The notes under the pieces: model-generated
The model's input: only the letters and a program-made list of their open reading frames with translations
Told to the model about the DNA's origin: nothing
Database searches by the model: none
Program-made: the position numbers and the translations under genes
Origin: JADJOY01 sp016713535 [NCBI: Deltaproteobacteria bacterium]
GTDB lineage: Bacteria; JADJOY01
Assembly (NCBI GenBank): GCA_016713535.1
Contig: JADJOY010000008.1
Coordinates: 62,001 to 126,000, forward strand
Length of the DNA: 64,000 bases
Direction: 5' to 3'
Shown here: positions 8,264 to 17,325 of the stretch, in pieces
Layout of the letters: every line of letters begins with the position of its first letter
Numbering within the stretch: the first letter of the stretch is position 1

Positions 8264-9339
8264 GGCGCCGCTCCCGGGAGGTTGCGCACCGGTGGAGTGG
8301 GGCGGACCTCGATCGGCGCCGGCTCGCCGAAGAGCACCTCGGGCATCGCCAGCGGGGGCAACACCGGGCCGTACGGGTCGAGCCGGGCGAGGGTCTCGAG
8401 CACGAGGTCGACCTGGGTCGGGCCAGCGCCGTGAGGAACCACCACGCCGTGCGTCGCGAGCCGCACCGCGAAGCCGCGATTCAGGAGCTCGGCGGCGATC
8501 CCCGCGGCGCGGCTGATCGCGGCCTCGATCTCGTCGTCGTGGCCGGTGGCGATGCGCTCGGCGGTGGCCGCTTCGGAGAGGTCGAGGAAGAGCGTCACGC
8601 GGCGCAGCGCCGGCATCTCGAAGTCACGGACCAGCAGAGCGCCGGTGCGCCCGCTGTGCTTCCACGAGATGTGGCGCATCGAGTCGCCGTGCTGGAACGG
8701 GCGGATCGAGTGGATCTCGTCGCCCGGCCCCTTGCGCTGCGACGCCTCCCCGCCCTCGCCGAGCCCGCGCAGCAGGCCCTGCACGGGGCCGCGATCGAGG
8801 GACGGCAGCACCAGCACCTCGAGCGGGTGCGGGATGCGCCGGCCGCGCTCGATGAAGCCGAACGGGAAGCGCGTGCCGATGCGCAGCCCGGGCAGCCGCG
8901 TCGCGCCGCGACGGGTGAAGCGGTATTCGGCCGTGACCTCGACCTCCGCGCCCGGTGGCACCTGCGGTACGAACTTGAGCAGCACCTTGTCGCCGGCCGC
9001 GCTGGTGTCGGTGCACTCGAGCGCGAAGCTCGCCGCGAAGCGCTTGTCGTTCCGGAGCGTCAGCGAGGCCAGCACCGACTCGCCGGCGTGGATCCGTCCC
9101 GGCAGGCGGCGGGCACCGCTCACTCGCCGCAAGGTGGTGAGCGCCAGGATCCCGGACACCAGGAAGAACGCCAGCATCATCGCCAGCGTCAGGTAGAGCA
9201 GGTTGTTGCCGGTGTTCATCGCCGCGAGGCCGACGGCGAACGTGAGGATCAGGTAGGTCACGCCCTCGGCGCGGATGCGCGGGATCTCCTGCGCCCCGGG
9301 GGCGGGAAATCGCGAGTGCGTGGCGGCGCGCGCGGCCAT
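8260..9339 (-). CDS. DUF58 domain-containing membrane protein
   Basis: This 359-residue protein has two adjacent hydrophobic helices (about residues 27-67, GVTYLILTFAVGLAAM and NLLYLTLAMMLAFFLV), a beta-rich middle, and a DUF58/von Willebrand-like domain with GPGDEIHSIRPFQHGDSM, HISWKHSGRTG and LLVRDFE, all hallmark DUF58 motifs; TLFLDLSEA supplies the partial MIDAS-like DxS. DUF58 proteins work with MoxR AAA ATPases and a transglutaminase, which flank it here. The spacing to the MoxR gene is 37 nt and the overlap with the TgpA gene is 4 nt, so the three form one operon. Confidence 0.92.
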   Translation of the reverse strand: MAARAATHSRFPAPGAQEIPRIRAEGVTYLILTFAVGLAAMNTGNNLLYLTLAMMLAFFLVSGILALTTLRRVSGARRLPGRIHAGESVLASLTLRNDKRFAASFALECTDTSAAGDKVLLKFVPQVPPGAEVEVTAEYRFTRRGATRLPGLRIGTRFPFGFIERGRRIPHPLEVLVLPSLDRGPVQGLLRGLGEGGEASQRKGPGDEIHSIRPFQHGDSMRHISWKHSGRTGALLVRDFEMPALRRVTLFLDLSEAATAERIATGHDDEIEAAISRAAGIAAELLNRGFAVRLATHGVVVPHGAGPTQVDLVLETLARLDPYGPVLPPLAMPEVLFGEPAPIEVRPTPPVRNLPGAAP

Positions 9340-9376
9340 CAGGGCTCGGGCTCGGGCAGGGCGGGTCTCGGGCGGC

Positions 9377-10318
9377 TCACACCGGGACCACGACCCGGCC
9401 CAGCACCGACTGGATCACCGCGGCGGCCTGCGCGTAGGGACGGAAACCATTTCCGCTGCGAGTGCGCAGCACGATGCGGTGGGCGAGCACCGCGACCGCC
9501 ATCTGCTTCACGTCGTCGGGCAGCACGTGGTCGCGTCCCTCGACCAAGGCGTGCGCCTGCGCGGCCCGATAGAGGTGCACGGCGCCGCGGGTGCTGACGC
9601 CGAGCTCGACCTGATCGTGGTCGCGGATGGCGTGGACGATGTCGAGCACGTAGTCCTCGAGCGGCGGAGCCACGCGCACCCTCTCGACCTCGTTCTGGAT
9701 CTCGATCACCTGCTCGGGGGTGATGACCGGCTCGAGCTCGGAGCGCCCACCGTAGAGGTCGGGGTTGCGCAGGATCTGGCGCTCGTGGTCGCGGTCCGGG
9801 TAGCCGAGCCTGAGCGCCACCAGGAAGCGGTCGAGCTGCGACTCGGGCAGCGGGTAGGTGCCGTGGAACTCGAGCGGGTTCTGGGTGGCGATCACCATGA
9901 ACGGCTGCGGCAACGGGTGGGTGTCGTTGTCGATCGTCACCTGGAACTCGTTCATCGCCTCGAGCAAGGCACTCTGCGTCTTGGGCGTGGCGCGATTGAC
10001 CTCGTCGGCGAGGACGATGTTCGCGAACACCGGCCCGGGCCGGAACTCGAAGACCCGCTTGTCGCGGTCGAACACCGACACCCCGAGCACGTCGGCCGGC
10101 AACAGGTCGACGGTGAACTGGATGCGCCGCATCTTGCCGGCGAGGCTGCGCGAGATCGCGAGCGCGAGCGTGGTCTTGCCCACTCCGGGCACGTCCTCGA
10201 GCAGCAGGTGCCCGCGCGCGAACAGCGCCACCGTGGCGAGCCGCACCACGTCGGGCTTGCCGACCAGCATCCGCTCCATGTTCGCGCGCAATGCCTGCAC
10301 GCGGCTCAGATCGACCAT
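9377..10318 (-). CDS. MoxR-family AAA+ ATPase
   Basis: This 313-residue chaperone-type ATPase has Walker A in EDVPGVGKTTLA, Walker B/sensor region in NIVLADEVNRATPKTQSALLE, sensor 1 VIATQNP, and the C-terminal lid with DVKQMAVAVLAHRI. MoxR proteins assemble or activate partner proteins; the partners here are the DUF58 and TgpA-like proteins encoded immediately downstream. ATG10318 is taken as the start because GAGGAG lies about 11 nt upstream and the family begins near MVDLSRVQALRANMERMLVG; the frame stays open further upstream but that part is not conserved-looking. Confidence 0.94.
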   Translation of the reverse strand: MVDLSRVQALRANMERMLVGKPDVVRLATVALFARGHLLLEDVPGVGKTTLALAISRSLAGKMRRIQFTVDLLPADVLGVSVFDRDKRVFEFRPGPVFANIVLADEVNRATPKTQSALLEAMNEFQVTIDNDTHPLPQPFMVIATQNPLEFHGTYPLPESQLDRFLVALRLGYPDRDHERQILRNPDLYGGRSELEPVITPEQVIEIQNEVERVRVAPPLEDYVLDIVHAIRDHDQVELGVSTRGAVHLYRAAQAHALVEGRDHVLPDDVKQMAVAVLAHRIVLRTRSGNGFRPYAQAAAVIQSVLGRVVVPV

Positions 10319-10674
10319 GTTGGCTTCGTGCTCCTCTCGCGGTGGCTCGCGCCCGCCGCGCTCTCGCTCGTTCGCCGGGTGGATCGTCCGGCGCGTGTGA
10401 CTCCGGTCGTTCCCGCGGGTCGCCGGCGCCTGGGGGGGGCGGGCTAGAGGACCCGAGGGGTGATCGAGCGGGCCGCGCTGGCCCGACCCGGGTTCGGTGC
10501 GGCGAGAATATCGCTCGTACGGACGCCGACCGCCAGCAGATTCGGCGCGCGCACGCAGACTCGCGACGGTCGGCGGCGGTCCCGGGCGGCCACGGGAGGT
10601 CGCCGCGCGCGGAGTAGAATGCGCCCGCCACCCCACACCGCGAGTCCGCCAGACACGGGCCGCGCCGGAGCGCC
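10319..10674. other. Divergent intergenic region moxR/gshB
   Basis: This 356-nt gap holds the promoters of the minus-strand MoxR operon and of gshB. A TAGAAT at 10615-10620, about 55 nt before the gshB start, is a reasonable -10 element; no convincing -35 accompanies it. I see no gene or structured RNA. Confidence 0.35.
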
Positions 10675-11670
10675 ATGAGCACGCTGTCGCTGGGATTCGT
10701 GATGGACCCGATCGGGTCCATCGACCAAGACAAGGACACGACGTTCGTGCTGATGCTCGAGGCCCAGGCGCGCGGCCACGAGGTCCTCTACCTCGAGGTG
10801 CCGGATCTCATGTTGCGCGCCGGCCGGACGTGGGGACGTGTGCGACGCGCCAAGCTGCGCCGTGGCAGCCCGCACTTCGAGCTCGGGCCGGCCGAGGCGC
10901 GGCCGCTCGCGTCGATGGACGCGGTCTTCATGCGCAAGGATCCGCCCTACGACATGGGCTACTTCTACGCCACCCACCTGCTCGATCCGGAGCTGTCGGG
11001 AACCTGGATCATCAACGGCGCGCAGGGGCTGCGCGAGGCCACCGAGAAGCTCTTCGGGCTGCGCTTCCCGGAGCTGATTCCGCGCACCCACCTCGCGAGC
11101 GATCCCGGCGAGCTGCGCCGGCTGCTCGTCGAGCTCGGCGGACGGATGGTCGTGAAGCGGCTCGACGGCAGCGGCGGCTCGGGCGTCTTCCTGCTCCGTG
11201 ACGGCGATCCCAACCTCGCCGTGATCCTCGAGACCAGCACCAACTTCGGGCGCACCCCCGTGCTCGCGCAGGAGTTCCTCGAGCGCGCGAGCCGCGGCGA
11301 CAAGCGTCTCATCGTGATCGGCGGCGAGCCGGTGGGCGCCGTGCTGCGGGTGCCCAAGACCCACAACGAGTTCCGCGCCAACATCCACGTCGGCGCCACC
11401 TGTGTCCACGCCGACGTGGACGATCGCGATCGCGAGATCTGCGCGCGGCTCGAGCCCGAGCTCGTCCGCCTCGGGCTCGAGCTGGTCGGGCTCGACGTGA
11501 TCGACGGCTACGTCACGGAGATCAACGTCACCAGCCCGACCGGGTTCCAGGAGATCCGCACGCTGAGCGGGATCGCGCTCGAGGAGCGGATGCTCGACCT
11601 CGTCGAGGACCAGGTACCGGCGCGCCGCGCCGCGATCAGCGCGGCACGCGGGGCGATCGCCGCGGCGTGA
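10675..11670 (+). CDS. gshB: Glutathione synthetase
   Basis: This 331-residue ATP-grasp enzyme joins gamma-glutamylcysteine and glycine. The N-terminus LGFVMDPIGSID, the segment VFMRKDPPYDMGYFYAT, NGAQGLREATEKLF, ATP-grasp VVKRLDGSGGSGVF, KRLIVIGGEPVGAVLRVP and the metal/substrate loop YVTEINVTSPTGFQEI are all family signatures, and the length is typical. No gshA is nearby. The next gene begins within its stop codon (GTGA overlap). Confidence 0.96.
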   Translation: MSTLSLGFVMDPIGSIDQDKDTTFVLMLEAQARGHEVLYLEVPDLMLRAGRTWGRVRRAKLRRGSPHFELGPAEARPLASMDAVFMRKDPPYDMGYFYATHLLDPELSGTWIINGAQGLREATEKLFGLRFPELIPRTHLASDPGELRRLLVELGGRMVVKRLDGSGGSGVFLLRDGDPNLAVILETSTNFGRTPVLAQEFLERASRGDKRLIVIGGEPVGAVLRVPKTHNEFRANIHVGATCVHADVDDRDREICARLEPELVRLGLELVGLDVIDGYVTEINVTSPTGFQEIRTLSGIALEERMLDLVEDQVPARRAAISAARGAIAAA

Positions 11671-13283
11671 TCGCGCCCAACGCCTCATCCGGGAGTCTCG
11701 CGGACGTTCGCGCCGCGGCACTCGCCGTCGTCTTGCTCACCGTCCTCGCCTATGCGCCGGGGCTGCGCGCGCCCTTCACCTACGACGATCGGTTCCTGGT
11801 CGAGCGCTCGCCGGTCGTGACCGGCGTCGCGCCTCTCGGCGACGCCTTCTCGCGCGGCTACTGGGAAGGGATCGCGAGCCATCGCGGCAACGAATACCGG
11901 CCGCTCACGCTCGTGGCGCTGGCGCTCGAGCACCGGCTCTTCGGCCAGGCTTCGGTCGGCTACCGGGTGGTGAGCTGGCTGCTGCATCTCGCATGCGTCG
12001 CCGCCGTGGCGGCGCTCGCGGTGCGGCTCGGGCTCGGCGGGGGCGCGCCGATGGTGGCCGCGCTGGTCTTCGCGCTTCATCCGCTCCACGTCGAGGCCGT
12101 CACCGGCATCGTCGGTCAGGGAGAGCTGCTGCAGACCGCCCTCGCGGTGGCGGCGGTGCTCGCCTTCGTCACCCACGGCACGGTGGCGGCGCTCGCGTGG
12201 CCGGTGCTCACGCTGGCCGCGCTCCTCGCCAAGGAGAGCGCCGTCGTGACGCCGGCCCTGGCCGCGCTCACCGCCGCCTGGATCCGCGCCCGGCGAGGAC
12301 CCGCCGCGGCCCGCTCGCCGCTCGCCGCGGCCGCGGTCGTGCCGCTTCTGGTGGGCTATGTGTGGGTCCGCGCGCAAGTGCTGGGCGGGGTCGCGGGGGT
12401 GGCGAGCGTGAGCGCGCTCGAGAACCCGCTGGTGGACGTGGCGCTGCCGGGGCGGATCGTCGCCGGCGCGTGGCTGCTCGCGCGCTACGCCTGGCTCCAC
12501 CCGTTCCCGGTCGAGCTCTCGATCGACTGGGGGCTCGCCTGCCTGTCGCCACCGACCCGTCTCACCGAGGTCGCGGGGCTGACCTCGGTCGCTGCGTGCG
12601 CCGGCGTGGCCATAGTGGTGGCGCGGAGGCTGCGCTCGCTCGAGTCCTGGGTGGTGGGCTGGTTCGCGCTCAGCCTCGCGATCGCGGCGAACGTGGCCTT
12701 CCCGATCGGCACGATTTTCGGCGAGCGCCTCGCGTACCTGGCTTCGGTGGGCGTGGCGATCGGCGGGGGGGCGGCCCTCGCCGCGCTGGCGCGATGGCGG
12801 CCCCGTGCCGCGCGGCCGCTGCTCGTGGCGCTGGCGGGCCTCCTCGCGATCCGCACCGCGACGCGGAATCTCGACTTCTCGAGCTCGGAGCGGCTGTTCC
12901 GCGCGGCGGTCGAGGTGTGCCCGGCGAGTGTCAAGGCCCGCTACAACCTCGCCGTGCTGGTGGCCGAGGACGGCGCGTTGGGCGAGGCCCTCGAGCACCT
13001 CGACGCGGCGCTCGCGGTGCGGCCGACGTGGGGGACCGCGCTCGCGGCGCGCGGCCGGATCCGCTGGCTGCTCGGTGAGCACCGAGGCGCGGCGGCCGAC
13101 TTCGAGGCCGCTCAGGCGACCGACGGCCACGACCCCGTGGCCCTCGCGGGCCTCGGTGACGTGGCGCGGGCCGCCGGTGACTGCGCGCGGGCGGTCGCGT
13201 TCTACGACGCCGCACTGGCCGTCGCTCCGGGCGATCTCTACGCGCGCGGCGGACGCGCCGCATGCGTGGGCACCTCGCCGTGA
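11667..13283 (+). CDS. TMTC-like multispanning membrane protein with C-terminal TPR repeats
   Basis: This 538-residue protein has about ten hydrophobic segments from residue 12 to about 400, then roughly three TPR units from residue 417. N-terminal motifs FTYDDRFLVERSP (acidic pair in the first loop), NEYRPLTLVALAL and FALHPLHVEAVTGIVGQGELL place it with the GT-C-fold, TMTC/O-mannosyltransferase-like TPR proteins. These are thought to transfer sugars from polyprenyl carriers to proteins; the bacterial members are uncharacterised. It starts with GTG overlapping the gshB stop. The downstream GT2 and GT39-like genes fit a glycosylation role. Confidence 0.82.
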   Translation: MIAPNASSGSLADVRAAALAVVLLTVLAYAPGLRAPFTYDDRFLVERSPVVTGVAPLGDAFSRGYWEGIASHRGNEYRPLTLVALALEHRLFGQASVGYRVVSWLLHLACVAAVAALAVRLGLGGGAPMVAALVFALHPLHVEAVTGIVGQGELLQTALAVAAVLAFVTHGTVAALAWPVLTLAALLAKESAVVTPALAALTAAWIRARRGPAAARSPLAAAAVVPLLVGYVWVRAQVLGGVAGVASVSALENPLVDVALPGRIVAGAWLLARYAWLHPFPVELSIDWGLACLSPPTRLTEVAGLTSVAACAGVAIVVARRLRSLESWVVGWFALSLAIAANVAFPIGTIFGERLAYLASVGVAIGGGAALAALARWRPRAARPLLVALAGLLAIRTATRNLDFSSSERLFRAAVEVCPASVKARYNLAVLVAEDGALGEALEHLDAALAVRPTWGTALAARGRIRWLLGEHRGAAADFEAAQATDGHDPVALAGLGDVARAAGDCARAVAFYDAALAVAPGDLYARGGRAACVGTSP

Positions 13284-13380
13284 CACATTCGCGCGCACGG
13301 GAGAAATCGACCACCATGGCCTGTTAGCCTAGGGCGCGTGTCGAGGTGGGCCGGAGCGGGCGTGAGGCGCGAGGCGTGGC

Positions 13381-14325
13381 ATGGTCGCAGAGGAAGCTGA
13401 CCGCGGAATGAGCGTCACGGGCGGCGAGATGGCCGGGCGACAGCGTCGGGCGCGAGGGTTTCTGGCGCGCGCGGGCGTCGTCGCGGTGGCGGTCTTCGCG
13501 CTGCTCGCCTCGCCAGGGCGAGGCGAAGGCAGCGCGCCCACGCCGATCCGCGTGCCTCCGGCGGACGTGGTGTTGCCGGTCCACGAGGTCGCGCACCAGG
13601 CGTTCGAGGTCGGCGAAGTCTTGCAGTACGAGTTCGGCTGGAAGGGGATCCCCGCCGCGCGCGCCACGCTCAGCGTGCAGGCGGTACCGGGCGACGAACC
13701 GGCGCGGGTGAAGGTGATCGGCTCGGCGCGGACGATGTCGTGGCTCGACTGGATCTGGAAGATGAACGACCGCTTCGAGGCGGTGTTCGAGGCCGACACC
13801 CTGACTCCCGGGACGTTCGACTTCGCGCAGCGTGAGCGCGGGGACAAGGTCGACACCCACCTCGCGATCTCGTGGAAGGACGGCGTCGCGACCAGCCGGC
13901 GCGTCAAGAACGGCAACACGAAGGACTGGCTCTTCCCCATCACCCGTGCCTACGATCCGGTGACCGCGGCGTTCCTCCTGCGCGGCGTCGACCTCGCCAT
14001 CGGCGACGCCAAGCTCGTCGAGGTCCTGAACGGCAAGAGCCGCTACCTGATCACGATGAACGTCGTCGGACGCGAGACCGTGACCGTCCCCGCCGGCACC
14101 TTCGACACCTTCCGCCTGGAGCCCGAGATCAGGAATCCCAACGTTCCGCCGCCACCACCGGAGAAGCGCAAGCTGCGCAAGGTGGCGATCTGGATCTCCA
14201 CGGACGCGCCGCGGCGCATCGTGAAGATCGAGAGCGAGGTGTTCTGGGGCAGCGTCTACGGGCAGTGGACCGAGCCCAGGTCCCCGAACGCGCCGAAAGC
14301 CGATGACTCGCAAGCGGCGGGGTGA
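13381..14325 (+). CDS. DUF3108 domain-containing exported protein
   Basis: This 314-residue protein has an N-terminal signal or anchor (GVVAVAVFALLASPG near residues 31-46) followed by a DUF3108 beta-rich domain: FEVGEVLQYEFGWKGIPAA, DRFEAVFEADTLTPGTFDFAQRE, a central DPVTAAFLLRG, and the C-terminal KVAIWISTDAPRRIVKIES. DUF3108 proteins are periplasmic and of unknown function, often near envelope biogenesis genes. ATG13381 has GAGG 6 nt upstream; internal ATG codons at 13408 and 13429 would give a shorter n-region but have poorer ribosome sites. Confidence 0.85.
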   Translation: MVAEEADRGMSVTGGEMAGRQRRARGFLARAGVVAVAVFALLASPGRGEGSAPTPIRVPPADVVLPVHEVAHQAFEVGEVLQYEFGWKGIPAARATLSVQAVPGDEPARVKVIGSARTMSWLDWIWKMNDRFEAVFEADTLTPGTFDFAQRERGDKVDTHLAISWKDGVATSRRVKNGNTKDWLFPITRAYDPVTAAFLLRGVDLAIGDAKLVEVLNGKSRYLITMNVVGRETVTVPAGTFDTFRLEPEIRNPNVPPPPPEKRKLRKVAIWISTDAPRRIVKIESEVFWGSVYGQWTEPRSPNAPKADDSQAAG

Positions 14326-14373
14326 GCGCATCGTGCCGCCCGCTTCGCCCGTGGCCGTCCGCCGGGTCTCGAC

Positions 14374-15132
14374 GTGAGCGGCGCGAGCGCAGTGGGGCTC
14401 ACGGTCGTCATCCCGGTGCTCAACGAGGAGCAGCGGCTACCGCCCACCCTCGAGCGCATCCTCGGCTACCTCGACGCGCGCACCGACGCGCTCCACGAGG
14501 TGGTGGTGGTCGACGACGGCAGCACCGACCGCTCGTCCGAGGTGGTGCGCTCCTTCCAGCGCGACGGCGTGCGCAGCCGCGTGGAGCTCGTGCGCGTCGA
14601 GCGCAACCGCGGCAAGGGCGCCGCGGTGCGCGACGGGATGCTGGCGGCGCGCGGACGGGTACGGCTGATGTGCGACGCGGATCTGTCGACGCCGATCGAG
14701 GAGGTCGAGGCGCTCGAGGGCCGGCTCGCCGCGGGGGCGCACGTCGCGATCGGCTCGCGCGGGCTCGCCGACTGCCGCGTCGAGGTCCACCAGCCGTGGT
14801 TGCGCGAGAACCTCGGCAAGGTCTTCAACCACTTCGTGCGTGCGGTGACCGGCCTTCCGATCCGTGACACCCAGTGCGGCTTCAAGCTGTTCGCGGCGGA
14901 GTGCGTGCCCGCGGTGTTCGAGCCGCTCTTCACGCCCGGCTTCGCGTTCGACGTCGAGGCGCTGATGCGCGCCCACCGCGGCGGGCTGCGCATCGACGAG
15001 ATCCCCGTGGTGTGGCGGAACGACCCGCGCACCAAGGTCAACGCGAGCGTCGACGGCACCAAGATGGTGATCGACGTGGTGCGCATCCGCGCGCGACTCG
15101 CCCGCGAATCCCGGCGCGAGCGCGGCGCGTGA
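14374..15132 (+). CDS. GT2 family glycosyltransferase (polyprenyl/dolichyl-phosphate sugar transferase type)
   Basis: This 252-residue GT-A enzyme resembles dolichyl-phosphate beta-glucosyltransferases (ALG5-like). Motifs: VIPVLNEEQRLPPTLERIL, VVVVDDGSTDRSSE, RNRGKGAAVRDGML, the metal-binding CDADLSTPIEE, SRGLADCRVEVHQPWLRE, and DTQCGFKLFAAE with FAFDVEAL. It has no membrane anchor. It would charge a polyprenyl phosphate with a hexose for the membrane glycosyltransferase encoded next (GTGA overlap). The start is GTG14374. Confidence 0.92.
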   Translation: MSGASAVGLTVVIPVLNEEQRLPPTLERILGYLDARTDALHEVVVVDDGSTDRSSEVVRSFQRDGVRSRVELVRVERNRGKGAAVRDGMLAARGRVRLMCDADLSTPIEEVEALEGRLAAGAHVAIGSRGLADCRVEVHQPWLRENLGKVFNHFVRAVTGLPIRDTQCGFKLFAAECVPAVFEPLFTPGFAFDVEALMRAHRGGLRIDEIPVVWRNDPRTKVNASVDGTKMVIDVVRIRARLARESRRERGA

Positions 15133-17027
15133 ACCGGCCCGCCGAGGCGGAGCGCGGCGCGTCCCTCGCGCTCGCGGGCGGCCTCCTCGCGCTCATCGGC
15201 GCGGAGCTCGCGTTCCACCTGACGGTGGCGTGGAACCTCGCCGCCGACTACTACGACGCCACCGACTACCTGATCAACGCCCGCTTCCTCGCGGGTAACG
15301 GCTCGTGGTTCGAGGGGGTGCGCCCGCCGCTGGTGTCGCTGCTCGACCTACCGTTCTTCGTGGGCGGCGCGGCCCAGGCGTGGCGGGGGCCGCACGTGCT
15401 CGCGACCGTGATCTCGTACGCGGCGCTCGCCGCGAGCTTCGCGCTGCTCGCGCGCTCGCTCGGCACGGTGCGCGCCCTCGCGGCGACGGCGCTGCTCGCG
15501 TTCTCGAGGCTCTTCGTCCACTACGCGCCGTTCGTCATGGCGGACCTCCTCGGGACCGCGGCGGTGGCGGCGGCGCTGGCGCTTCACCTCGCGAGCCGGG
15601 AGCGCGGCGGCACGCTCGCGCGCCTCGGCGTCGCCGTGCTCACCACGCTCGCGGTGGCGGCACGGCATCCGCTCGCGGTGCTCGGGCCGTTCCTCGTCGG
15701 CTTCGAGGTCTTCGAGTCGCTTCGGGCGCGGCGCGTCACGGCGGCGCTACGCGCACCCGGCTTCTGGGCCGCGACGGTGCTGCCGATCCCGGTCTTCGTG
15801 GTGGGCATGGTGGCGATCTTCCGCTGGCGCCTGGGCTGGGACGTCGAGCACGGCCTGCGCGCTCTCGCCGACGTCGTGACCTCGCAGGCGGACAAGAGCG
15901 GGATCACGACGCGGGTGACGGAGTCCCGCCTCGAGTACCTCGAGGCGCTGGTGGTGAGCTTCCGCTGGCCGGTGGTGGTCCTCATGGGCGTCGGGACGTT
16001 CCGTGCGATGGTGCGCGGCTCGGTGGCCGATCGCGCGAACGCGCTGTGGTTCGTCGCCAACCTGGCGCTCTATTCGCTCGTGATCTCGCGTCGCGAGTCG
16101 CGCTACCTCCTTCCCGCGATCCCGAGTGCGGTGAGCCTGGCCGCCGTGGCGCTCTCGGCGCTCGAGGCACGCCTCACGCCTCGGCCGCTCGCGGGGGGCT
16201 GGCGCCCGCGGGGCGTGGCGGCGCTCGGCCTCGGACTGTGGGTCGCGGCCGCGGCGCCGCTCGTACCGGGCGTGATCACCGAGGTGAGTGCGTTTCGCGA
16301 TCCGGTGTACACCGATCCGTTCGCCCAGCGTGTGGCCGAGCGCGCCGGCGCGTTGCTGCGCCCGCCGGGGCGGCTGCTGGTGGTGGGCGACAAGTACGCG
16401 GTCCACCCGCGCGACTACCGATTCACGGACGGCGACGAGTACTACTACTTCCATCACGTCGCACCGCGCTGGTTCCATTACTGGCTGGGCAGCCAGGTGA
16501 CTCCGGTGAGCGCGCCGGCGTCCGTTCCCGAGGACCGCTGGCTCCGGTTTCCGCGCCTGCTCGAGTGGGCCGCACCCGGAGACGTCCTGGTGGTGCTCGA
16601 GCCCGACACCTACCAGACGCGCGTCCAGCCCGCCCACAAGCGGCCGCTCACGGTCGCGCGGGTGTGGGCGGGGAAGGCGGATCGCGACTCCGAGGGCCGC
16701 TGCGATGCCTATCGCGGCGCCCGAGCAGCGGTCGAGCTGTGCCCGTCCGCAGGGGGGCTCGAGGTCCGCGTCCACTCCGCGGCGCCGGTCGAGATCTATG
16801 CGCCGGAAGGTCAGACGTTCGTCTCGAGGGGCTGGTTCGCTCCCACCCCGGCTGGATCCTCGGGCGGGAGAGGCTGGGAGGGGGCGGTGCCGGGATCGCT
16901 GATGCTCGCGAGCTACGACTCGGCGGTCGCCGAGTGCCCACCGACCCGTGCGCTGACCCCGGTGGCGAGCCTCGCGGACGGATCGTGGCCGGGTCCCGGT
17001 GTGTGCCCGATCCTGGGCGCGCCGTGA
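15129..17027 (+). CDS. GT39/PMT-like multispanning membrane glycosyltransferase
   Basis: This 632-residue protein has around ten hydrophobic helices and an acidic first extracytoplasmic loop (AADYYDATDYLINARFL), as in GT-C polyprenyl-phosphate sugar transferases. The last third (from about residue 390) is a soluble domain without a family I recognise, ending in a Ser/Pro/Gly-rich tail. GTG15129 overlaps the stop of the preceding GT2 gene, so the two are translationally coupled: the GT2 enzyme would make the lipid-linked sugar that this protein transfers outside the membrane. The acceptor is unknown; pilin or envelope glycans are candidates. Confidence 0.78.
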   Translation: MNRPAEAERGASLALAGGLLALIGAELAFHLTVAWNLAADYYDATDYLINARFLAGNGSWFEGVRPPLVSLLDLPFFVGGAAQAWRGPHVLATVISYAALAASFALLARSLGTVRALAATALLAFSRLFVHYAPFVMADLLGTAAVAAALALHLASRERGGTLARLGVAVLTTLAVAARHPLAVLGPFLVGFEVFESLRARRVTAALRAPGFWAATVLPIPVFVVGMVAIFRWRLGWDVEHGLRALADVVTSQADKSGITTRVTESRLEYLEALVVSFRWPVVVLMGVGTFRAMVRGSVADRANALWFVANLALYSLVISRRESRYLLPAIPSAVSLAAVALSALEARLTPRPLAGGWRPRGVAALGLGLWVAAAAPLVPGVITEVSAFRDPVYTDPFAQRVAERAGALLRPPGRLLVVGDKYAVHPRDYRFTDGDEYYYFHHVAPRWFHYWLGSQVTPVSAPASVPEDRWLRFPRLLEWAAPGDVLVVLEPDTYQTRVQPAHKRPLTVARVWAGKADRDSEGRCDAYRGARAAVELCPSAGGLEVRVHSAAPVEIYAPEGQTFVSRGWFAPTPAGSSGGRGWEGAVPGSLMLASYDSAVAECPPTRALTPVASLADGSWPGPGVCPILGAP

Positions 17028-17037
17028 GACGCCGCCG

Positions 17038-17325
17038 TCAGCGGGCGGCGGGAGCGTCGTCGGCGAGGAGCACCTTCGCGACCTCGCCCTCGCGGATCAT
17101 CCGGCCGCGCAGCCGCACTTGCGCCCACGTGAGAGGGAACTCCAGGCGACACGCCGCACAGAAACCGTTCGGGGTCTCGCGCTGCAGGCGGTCGCGGAGG
17201 GCGCGGAAGCCGGTCGCCTGCCACTCGATCTTTCCGGCGAACTGGCCACACCCCGGGCACGAGCCGTAGAGCGTCAGCTTGTAGTCGCCGCCGCTGGGCG
17301 GTGGGGTCGGTGGCTGCGGCGTCAT
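17038..17325 (-). CDS. Small zinc-ribbon protein, hypothetical
   Basis: This 95-residue protein carries two Cys pairs, SCPGCGQF and FCAACRLEF, that could bind one zinc ion, and a Pro-rich N-terminus (MTPQPPTPPPSGG). I do not recognise a family. The end lies 10 nt from the convergent GT39-like gene, and a GCCGCC/GGCGGC hairpin (17031-17049) overlaps its 3' end. ATG17325 is used because the upstream in-frame extension has no conserved look. Confidence 0.6.
   Translation of the reverse strand: MTPQPPTPPPSGGDYKLTLYGSCPGCGQFAGKIEWQATGFRALRDRLQRETPNGFCAACRLEFPLTWAQVRLRGRMIREGEVAKVLLADDAPAAR

Noticed and set aside
6440-8434. A 664-codon plus-strand frame over the TgpA gene
   Set aside because: Low-complexity shadow; the catalytic Cys/His/Asp and membrane helices are on the minus strand.
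11685-13298. A 537-codon minus-strand frame over the TMTC-like gene
   Set aside because: Arg/His-rich shadow without motifs; the plus strand encodes helices and TPRs.
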